From: Catellatospora methionotrophica
GTDB taxonomy: Bacteria; Actinomycetota; Actinomycetes; Mycobacteriales; Micromonosporaceae
Direction: 5' to 3'
DNA: 64,000 nucleotides
Assembly: GCF_011297335.1 (NCBI RefSeq)
Contig: NZ_JAAOTJ010000006.1
Span: forward strand, 248,001-312,000
The notes under the pieces were generated by a model. The model had not been told where the DNA came from and did no database searches. It worked only from the letters and a program-made list of their open reading frames with translations. Position 1 is the stretch's first letter. The number at the start of each line of letters is the position of its first letter. Position numbers and translations under genes: made by a program. Shown in pieces: positions 9,017 through 18,600 of the stretch.

Positions 9017-9456
9017 CGCGCGGCCCCCGGCTCGTCGCGCGGCTCCGGCCGGTAGTCCATGATGTCGTCGTGCCGCTTGAGCAGGTCGTTCATGTCATTG
9101 GTACGCAGGAACGTCACCGCCCCCGAGTCCTGCGGCATGACCTCGGCCATCAGCTGGGACACGCCCGCGCCCGCCGCGTCGGCCGCCCGCGCGACGGTCT
9201 TCGTGATCTCCTCGGCCAGCCCCGAGGCGCTGTACGAGCGCAGCGCGGCAGGCTCCAGTTCCAGCTTGACCAGCCGCCCCCGGGCATCGACGGCGACCTT
9301 GATCAGGCCGTCGCGCGACTTCTCGGTCGCCCGGTATGCCGCCAGCTTGGTCTGCAGGTCGCCCATCCCGTTGCGCAGCCGCGTGTACTGGTCGTGCACC
9401 TGCGCGAAACGTTCCCGCAGGGCCCAGTTGGCGTCGCGATCGGAGCGTTGTGCCAC
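9013..9456 (-). CDS. YbaB/EbfC-family nucleoid-associated-like protein
   Basis: 147 residues with the YbaB/EbfC pattern: an N-terminal coiled-coil-like helix, a beta hairpin (IKVAVDARGRLVKLEL) and a C-terminal helix. Actinobacteria carry several such proteins beside ESX and toxin loci (EspL is one). The GTG at 9456 has a strong upstream GGGGAGGAG. It is divergent from the giant toxin frame (189-bp shared upstream region) and coupled to the WXG100-sized gene. A DNA-binding or chaperone role is family knowledge, not shown here. Confidence 0.82.
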   Translation of the reverse strand: MAQRSDRDANWALRERFAQVHDQYTRLRNGMGDLQTKLAAYRATEKSRDGLIKVAVDARGRLVKLELEPAALRSYSASGLAEEITKTVARAADAAGAGVSQLMAEVMPQDSGAVTFLRTNDMNDLLKRHDDIMDYRPEPRDEPGAAR

Positions 9457-9645
9457 GGCGGCTCCTCCCCTGGTACAGCCGATGCCTGCCGACTGTAGCC
9501 GGGATCGGCACGGCGCGCCGCAACCGGGTTGGCGCGCTCTTGTCCGGATCGAGTAACTTACCCAGAGCGCCTGCGCGCCACCGGAAGTACCGTGCCCGGC
9601 ACGGACCGGACCGCGCGGGAGAGCCGAACTCTGGGGAGGGTGCGG

Positions 9646-12600
9646 ATGTCGTGGTTGCCGTCGCCGATACCGCATCCGCTGTCCTACTTCGACGCACCGG
9701 GGTGGATGAAGGAATGCCTCGACTGGGTCATCGGCATGGACTGGCCCGAAGGCGACGAGCAGGCCACCTGGGACCTTGCCGACGACTGGTACGCGGTCGC
9801 CGGTGACCTCGGCGACCCGCTGACCGAGTCCGAGCGGGCCGCCCTGGACGCCGTCGCCGCGTTCGGCGGGGCCGAGGGCAAGGTCGCCGCCGCGATCAAG
9901 GACGCCTGGGGGCAGATCGGCAGCGGCGACGAGAAATCCGCCCTGCAGGCCGCCGCGTACGTCGCGGGCGCGCTCGGCGAGATGCTCGAAGGCGGCGGCT
10001 GCGACATCCAGGGCGCGAAGCTCGAGTACTACATCGAGCTCGGCCTGCTGCTGATCGAGCTGATCGCGCTGGCCGTCGCCGCGTTCTTCACCTTCGGCGC
10101 GTCCACCGCCGCGGCCGGACCGGCCTGCATGGCGACCCGGTTCGCGATCAAGGAGATCCTCAAGCGGCTGCTCAGGTCCCTGATCGAGCGCGGCATCAAG
10201 CGCGCTCTCAAGGACAAGCTCAAGGACCTCGGCAAGGACTTCGGCAAGAAGCTCGGCAAGTGGGCGATCAAGGCCGGCAAAGAGGGCCTGGACGAGATGA
10301 AGGAGGAGCTGCTCACCCAGGGCGCCATCCAGACGTACCAGACCGCCACCGGCCGCCGCGACGGCCTCGACCTCGGCGACCTCGCCATGGCCGGCTGGGC
10401 GGGCTTCGCCGGTGGCGCGGCCAGCACCCTGGCCGGCGGCCACAACGGCGGCTTCGTCAGCAAGGTCTCCCACGGCGTACGCGGGGAGGTGCTCGGCGAC
10501 GTCGGCGGCTCACTGGCCACGGGGCAGATGCCCGACGCCGGCAACCTGGGCATGGCGGCCACCTCGGGCGCCCGCTCCAGCGTCACCAGTCACCTGACCG
10601 GCGAGCTCAACAACATGACGAACAACATCGTCAGCAACCTCGCCGGGACAGGGTTCGACGGAGACCCCAGCACGAACATCACCACCGCCGCGGCGGCCAC
10701 GGCGGCCGGAGCGGGCGGCGGCTCGGACGGCCCGCACGGCGGGAACACGGGTTCCGGCGGCGGTGGCAACGGCGGCTCGGGCGGTGGCAACGGCGGCGCC
10801 GGTGGCGGTTCGGGCAGTGGCAACGGCGGTTCCGGTGGGTCCACGGGAGGCAACGGCGGGCTCGCCGGTATCACGCCTCCCGAAACGGGACCGGCTCCGG
10901 CAGCTTCCGCCCCGGCTCCCTTCGCGAACATCCCCGCGCAGGCCAACAACACCGTGATCGCACCGGCCGTGGCCGCAGCGCCGCAGAGCATGGCCGCTCC
11001 CGCCGCCGCTCCCGCCGCGACGGCCCCCGCATCCGGCCTGGCCGGGACGTCGGCCGCCCCGTCGGCTCCGTCCGTCGCCACCTCGGCCTCGGCTTCGGTG
11101 TCGTCCGGCTCCGGCGGCCTGTCCGGCACGGCCTCCGGTAGCGCCACCACGACGGCAGGCGGCGGCTCGACCAGCACGGCCTCCGGCGGTACCGGCTCCA
11201 GCGGTCCGTCCACGTCCACCTCCGCGTCGAGTAGCACCACGGGTTCTGGCAGCACCTCCGCGTCGAGCAGCACCACCGGTTCGAGTACGACCACCGGTGC
11301 GAACTCGACCAGCGGCAATCCGGCCACCGGCGCGCGGCCGACCGGCGGCATCGCGACCGGCCCGTCGACGCAGGCGAGCCTGGCCGCGCAGACCGGCACA
11401 CCCGCCCAGGCCGGGCCCTCTGCCCAGAGCAGTACCTTGACGACAACGCCGTCCGTGCAGACCAATGCCTCCGCGACCACCCCGTCGGCCCAGACGAACG
11501 CCTCCGTGACGGCACCGTCCACACAGACGAATCCCGCCACGACGGCACCGTCCGCGCAGGCGAACACCAACGCGCAGACGCCGTCCCCGCAGACCGGGCC
11601 CACGGTCCAGGCGAGCACCAGCGCGCAGACCGGCTCGACGAACCAGGCGAACACCTCTACCACCGCCACCGGCCCGCAGGGCACGACGTCTACCGGCACG
11701 CAGAGCCCCACGACGCAGAGCCCCACGACGGCCCAGAGCCCGACGACCAATCAAAACCCGGCCGCCACCTCGCAGAACCCGGCCGCGCAGCAGGTCCAGG
11801 CCACCTCGCCGCAGGGTCCGTCGACCCATCAGCAGGCCAATCCGGCCCAGCAGACGCCGGGCGAGCAGGCCCGCCCGCAGCCGGCCCCGGCCCAGCAGAC
11901 CGACGCGGTGACGCCCGCGGTCGCCGTCGTGCCCGGCGCGGACCCGCGTGGCCCCGGCCCGGGTGCCGACAGCAGGCCACCGGCCGCCGACGGGCGGCGG
12001 GACGGCGAGCGCAGCCGGGCCGAGGCGCGTCGCTGGAGCGACGCGTACCACGGCGGGCTGCGCGCGCAGCGGCGCGAGATCCTGGCCTCGATGGGCCGCC
12101 CCGGCGCGCTGGCCGCGGCCGCCTGGGACGCGCTGAACCGCCACGACGGCGCGGACTTCACCCGAGGCGGCGTCACCACCGACGACACGTCGGCGCTGAC
12201 CGGCACCGACTCCCCGCCGTCGGTCGACGCGACGCGCCGCTACGACCAGCGCGGCGGCTACCGGCCGGTGCTCACCCAGCACCAGCTCGACCTGGAGAAC
12301 GCCGTCCCGCGCGACGAGAACGGCCGACCGGTGCAGTTCCCGCCGCTGCGCTCGGGCTGGCTGCGCTTCGCCAACGACGGCGGGCCGCAGGCCGACCCGA
12401 CCCGTGCGGTGAACTGCGTCGACGTGCTGCTCTCGGTAGCCGACACGTGGCTGCACGGGCGTCCGCGCTGCGCCGCCGCGCGTACCCTCGACGGGTTTGC
12501 CAGCGGAAACCCGGACCAACCGGCCGGGCCGGAACCGCGCGGGCCGCACCGTATCGAGGACTTCTTCGGCGGGCGGCTGCAGCAGCTGTGCCCGGACACC

Positions 12601-15600
12601 CGTGGCCTGGACTCCCAGGCGGCCCGCCAGACCGTGGACGCGTCCTACGCCCGCCTGGCCGACCAGCTGCGCCAGGCCGGTCCGGGTGCGATGGCGGTGG
12701 TCATCCACCACTCGACCGACGGCACCGCGCACACCTGGCCGGTCTTCAACGACGGCGGCGTCATCATGTACGCCGACCCGCAGCAGCCGCCCGGCACACC
12801 GACCACCAACCCGCCCTACACCAGCGGCATCATCCAGATGGACGCCATGGTCATCGGACCGGACGGCGAGCAGTCCGTGATGGACGGCGCACCCACCGGA
12901 GCCTGGTCGCAGTACCAGGGCCAGCCCGATCCGGCGGCCGCACCGGCCGGGGTCCACGCGACACAGCTCGACGCGGACATGCAGCGCCCACTCACCGACC
13001 AGGAGCTCGAAGACCTCGGTGTCGGCGAGGCCACGATGGCCGACCTGGGCTACCCGGACCCGTCGGTGCTCAGCGACGCCGAGCGGGCACGGCTGGTGGC
13101 CCTACTGCCGCAGACAGCGGTGGTGCCAACGCAGGATGTCCGATTCACGCAACGCTCGGTCAGCCCGACCAGCGGCGACCTGACCATGGACCAGTTCGCC
13201 GCGCTGATGGCGGAGACCGGGTGGCAGGGTGGCCCGGCGCACGTCATCGCCTGGGGCGACGGATCACTGGACAGCATGGACAACCGCCGGATGCGGGCAG
13301 CGCGACTGGCCGGGCTCGACACCGTCCCGGTGTGCGTGCACCGCCCAGACGAGCCGCTGAGCAGCCTGCCCGAGAGCGAGGATCCAGAGCGGGTCAAGTA
13401 CCGCCGTGCGCTCACGGTCGAGATCCGCATGGTGGATGGCCGACTGGTGGTCGGCGGTGACCGGGGAGAAGTGGTTCATCCGAGGGGCACGGTGCCGACG
13501 ACCTTCGGCGAGGCCGCTCTATTCCGCGCCGCTGAGCAACGCAGTCTGCTGCCTGGACGTCTGTACGGCGCTGACACAGTCCCCGTGACCATCGGCAAGC
13601 CGCCGGGGCCCGATGAGGTGGTCGACGATCTCAATCCGGCGGAGCGCAAGGTTCTCACCGACCTTCACGCCGCTGCGGAGGCGACTGCTGACGGCATTCT
13701 CGCGGACATCGAGGGCATCGTCGATGGGTTCAACGCGGACGCCGACCTCTCCCGTGACGGGACGCTGCAGATCGAAGGGGCCGACGCACGGGTCAAGAAG
13801 CTAGAGTCACTGATCCGCAAGTATCTCGTCGAAGGTGACGAGATCGGTGCCGTGAGATTCGCTGAAGACGTCAACGACGTTGTGCGCTTCATGGTGCGGC
13901 TGCCGGACGGCGCGGGTTACCGCGCAGGGTTCGACGCGATCAGGGAAGGCCTGGAGCAGCGTGGTTACCAGCTGACCGACATCAAGAACTTCTTCCGCCC
14001 GGGTAACCGCTTCCTCGGGCTGAACGTGACCTTCCGCAGTGCGGACGGGCAACTGTTCGAGGTGCAGTTCCCCACCGAGGCGTCCCAGCGTGCGTGGGGA
14101 CTGACCCACGATGCGTATGAGGTGCTGAGACGCGCCGGTCACGTGGACGAGAACGGCGAACTCCAGGACGCCGAACTACCCGCGCGACGAGTGCATGCCC
14201 TGCTGTCGATGCTGGGTGTGAACGAGGAACTAGGCCTCGGCGAGGTGCCGCCGGGCATCGACGAGATCGCCGCGCCCCCACGCGGGGAGCCTGTCGGCTC
14301 CAAAGACACCGGCCTCGCCGCCTGGATCACCAAGAACGCCGACATATGGGCGCAGTACCGCGAGTGGTTGGATGATCAGCAGACGTCCTTCGGCGGATTC
14401 GGCGACATTCTCGCGGAGTTCGGCATTGACCCTGCCGACGTGCCCATCACGCCGGAAATCGCGGAGAAACTGGAGCAGATCGATGGTGAGGTACTACGCC
14501 TTCTACTCGGCGAACACGTCGAAACCTCCGCCGGGGATCTTCGTGACCCACGGGGGAGTGGACGCGATGCTGTGGAGCCACCGGCAGCAGGCCTGGGTGT
14601 ACGACCCGGGGAAGGTGGCCTACCTGATGGATCACCACGAGTACGTGGACCGGTCGGTGGAGATCACGAGGGAGCAGGCCGAGGAGCTGACCCTGCGGAT
14701 AACGGAGGGGAAAGAGGCGCTTCCCGACGAGGAGACGATTCTCTGGATCTTCCAGTGGAAGGGCGCTCCGCCGCAGGACGAGGACTGACGGACTCAGCAT
14801 CGTCCGAGGCTCCGTCGAATCTTGCTGGTCCGAGCGATGCGTCTGGAACTTCTGAAGGCGCGGAGAGGTCGGAACGGGCGGATGGTGAAGTACTACGCGT
14901 TCTACGCGGTGGACAAGTCGAGACCTCCGGCGAGGGGGATCATCGTGACTCACGGCGGGGTGGACGCGATGCTGTGGGACCACCGGCAGAAGGCGTGGGT
15001 GTACGACCCGACGACGGTGGCATACGTGATGGATCACCACGAGTACGTGGACCGCACGGAGGAAATCCCGAGGGAGCAGGCCGAGGAGCTGACCCTGCGG
15101 ATCACGAAGGGGATGGAGGCGCTTCCCGACGAGGAGACGATTCTCTGGATCTTCCAGTGGAAGGGCGCCCCGCCCCAGGACGAGGACTGACGGATCCGGC
15201 CGATCCCGACTCCCCGGCCGATCCCGATTCCCCGGCCGGACCGGGGCAGCCGCCGTCGCCGCCGGAGCCCGGTGGGCGATTCTTCGAGCCCCGCCCCGAC
15301 GCCGAGCTGTCGGCGTACGAGACCGCGATGCTCGACGACGTCCACGAGCGGGCGCTCGCCGCCTCCGAGACCGCGCTGACCGACCTGCGCCGGGTGACCG
15401 CGTCGGTCGAGCGGGCGCTCGGGCTGCCCGAGGGCTCCCTGCCGCTGCGCGACCCCGAGCACCGCGCCAAGAGCCGCGCGTCGCTGGAGCGCAAGTATCT
15501 GGCCGAGGGCCGGATCGGTGGACCGGAGCAGTTCGCTGCGACGGTGAACGACTCGGTGCGCTTCTCGGTGCAGCTGCCCGACGGTGCGGCGTACCGGCCC

Positions 15601-18600
15601 GCGCTGGACGCGGTGATCGCGCAGCTGGAGGCGGCGGGTTACGAGCTGGAGGGCACGCCGAAGAACTTCTGGCGGGCGGGCAACCGGTTCTACGGCACCA
15701 ACACGACGTTCCGCGCGCCCGACGGCACCCTGGTCGAGGTGCAGTTCCCGACGCAGCTGTCGTACGAGCTGTGGCACGCGACGCACGTCGAGTACGAGGT
15801 GATGCGTGACGTCGACGCGGAGCCCGAGCAGCGTATCCGGGCCCTGCTGCGCATGCTGGAGGTCAATCGCGCGGCCGGGATGCTGGATGCGATCCCGCCG
15901 GGCATGGTCGGCGACGACGCCAAGGACGCGAGCCTCGCGAAATGGATCAGCGACAACCCGGAGGTCTGGGCCGCATTCACTCAACAGCTGGAGGCGCAGG
16001 GCCTGACGCCCGGCGACGTGATCGCCGAATACGATCTGACGCCTGACGACTTCCCGGTCACCCCGAAGGTCGCCGCCCGCCTGGAGGAGCTCGATGTTGT
16101 ACTACAAGGCCATCTACCGCAAGGACATCGAGGACTTCCCGGACCAGGAGCCGACGGGCCTGATCATCTCCGGGCCGGGTCACCGGGAGCACATGATCTG
16201 GGACCATCGGGCCCAGAGCTGGCGGTACGACCCGCAGACGGCGGGGTACATCCTGAGCCGGGAGGACTACGACTTCCGACGCAGGCCGGTGACCCGAGCG
16301 GAAGCCGAGCGGATCGCGACGCAGATCACGAAGGGGATCGACCCGCTCCCGAGCGAGGAGGAGATCCTCGAGGCGTTCCGGGAGTCGCACCGTCGCCGCG
16401 CAGCGGGGACGCTGGACTAGACACCACGGGTCCGGCCGAGCCGGCCTCCGGGGTGGACCCTGACCTGGAAGCCGAGGATGCTGCGCTACTTCGCCCTCTA
16501 TCTGAGGGATCTCGAGTTCCACCCGCAGCAGGAACCGACGGGTCTGATCGTCAAGGGCCCGGGGACCCGGGAGGCGCTGATGTACGACCACCGAGCGGGG
16601 GGCTGGCGGTATCGCCCGGACGCGGTCTCGGAGATCATGAACAGTCTGAGCTGGGACGACCGGCGTCGACCGGTGGACCGGAGCTCGGCGGAGCGGATCG
16701 CGCTGGCGATCTCGCGGGGGACCGGCCCGCTGCCGAGCGAGCCGCAGATCGAGGAGATCTTCGCGGAGTCGCACCGTCGCCGCGCCCAGGAGACGCAGCC
16801 CTAACCGGGGACGCGGCCCTGGCCGCCGACCCGGCGACCGCTGCGGACCCGCAGTCCCCGCCGGTGCCGGGCAGCACGCCGCCAGGCCCGGTCGGCATGG
16901 ACCCGTCGGACCCGAACCACCCGCAGTGGCCCTACCGGGCGGGCCTGCAGACCCGGCGCATGTCGCTGGAGCTGCAGCGGCGTCAGCGGGAGGCGGACGC
17001 GCTGGCGGCCGAGGCGGCCAAGCACCTCGCCGAGATGCACAAGTACCGGTCGTGGGCGCAGTTCTACGCCGAGCAGCAGCCCGACGCCGAGCAGGCGAAG
17101 CTGTGCCAGGAGTGGGCGGACAAGCACCAGCAGTGGGCCGGTGAGTGGGGTGCGCTGTCCAAGGCCGCGTACAACGGGACGTACACGGCTAACCCGGCGA
17201 CGACGGTGGACGACGACACGGCGTGGGTCGCGGTCAACACCGACGACGGCGCGCTCCAGGTCGACGTGCCCGCTGCCGACGGGCGGCCCTACCTGTACCG
17301 GGGCGGTCTGCGCCCGCCGTTGCAGCAGCACCAGGACGACCTGGCGGCGGCGATGCCGCGTACGCCCGACGGTCAGTTGCAGATGAACCCGGACCCGCGG
17401 GTCGGCACCTGGTTCGGGCTGGCCAACGACGGCGGGCCGGAGCTGGACCCGAGCCGCGGCGTCAACTGCGTCGACTGCATGATCTCCGCGTGGCGCACCT
17501 GGCGGGGCCGCCCGCAGGTGTCCGCGCCGAGAACCTTCGACGAGTATGCGGGAACCGACGTCAACGCGGTCACCGGCGGTGAGGCCGGCGGCATGGGCCG
17601 GGTCGCCGCAGCGGTCGGCGGGACCTGGCAGACGGTGTTCCCGAACATGTCGCAGAGTCCGGCCACGCAGGCCCAGCAGTGGTCCGACTGGGGTTTCGCG
17701 TCGATCACGCACGAGCTGACCGAGGCCGGTCACGGCGCGGCGATGTTCATCGTGACCGAGTGGCAGGCGGGCACGTCGCACGCCTGGCTGGCGGTCAACC
17801 AGAACGGCACCATCCTGTTCCTGGACCCGCAGACGCGCCAGGTCGCCGAGAACGTGTCGATGTACGGCCACACCGGCGACCCGTCGAACAACGGCAACGT
17901 CGTCGGCATGTACGCGATGATGCTCGACCCGGACGGCGATCCGCAGCCGATGAGCTCCCTCGCGCAGACCACCTGGGGCGCGGCGGAACTGGCCCAGCAG
18001 CAGCAACAGCAGCAGCCGTCCCCGGCTCCCGACCCGGAGCCGGAGCCTGCGCCGCAACCGGCCCCCGAGCCCGGCCCGGTGGCCGACAGCGGGCCTTCGG
18101 CGCTGCCCGACCCCGGCGGGCGGCCGACCCTGCCGAACCCGCCGCCGGGTGCCGAGGGCCACCACATCGGCGGCGAGCAGAACGAGGGCGAAGCGGTCGC
18201 GCTGTACGCCGACATCCGGGCCATGACCGACGACGTGCAGCGCATCGCGGCCAACCAGGGCATCCCGGAGGACGTCGTCGCCCGTGCCCGGCGCAACCTG
18301 TTCCTGCAGGTGCACGCGGACGTGGCGACCGGCACCGACCAGCTGGAGACGGGCCTGTTCACGGCGATCCTGAACATCGGGATGGACTGGCAGGCCGCGT
18401 ACGACGGCCCGCTGGAGGGCGCCGACCTGGAGCGTTTCCGGCGCACGCTGGCGCACGAGTACGTCGAGTCGGTGCTGATGGAGCGGCATGGCATGGCCTA
18501 CCGGCCGTCGGACTTCGACTACTGGGAGAACAACGAGTGGGAGTACCCGACCGCGACGCCGGAGCACTTCGCGGCGCATGACGTGGCTCCCTCGCAGGGG

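Noticed and set aside
10510-12957. 815-codon minus-strand open frame opposite the toxin linker
   Set aside because: Low-complexity Gly/Arg translation of the antisense strand; no start signal or motif.
14372-16804. Programmed frameshift or sequencing indels joining the toxin to the nested small proteins
   Set aside because: Not favoured: all four small genes have own ATG codons at the same aligned position and the giant frame resumes toxin-like coding in its original frame after each pair. It cannot be fully excluded.
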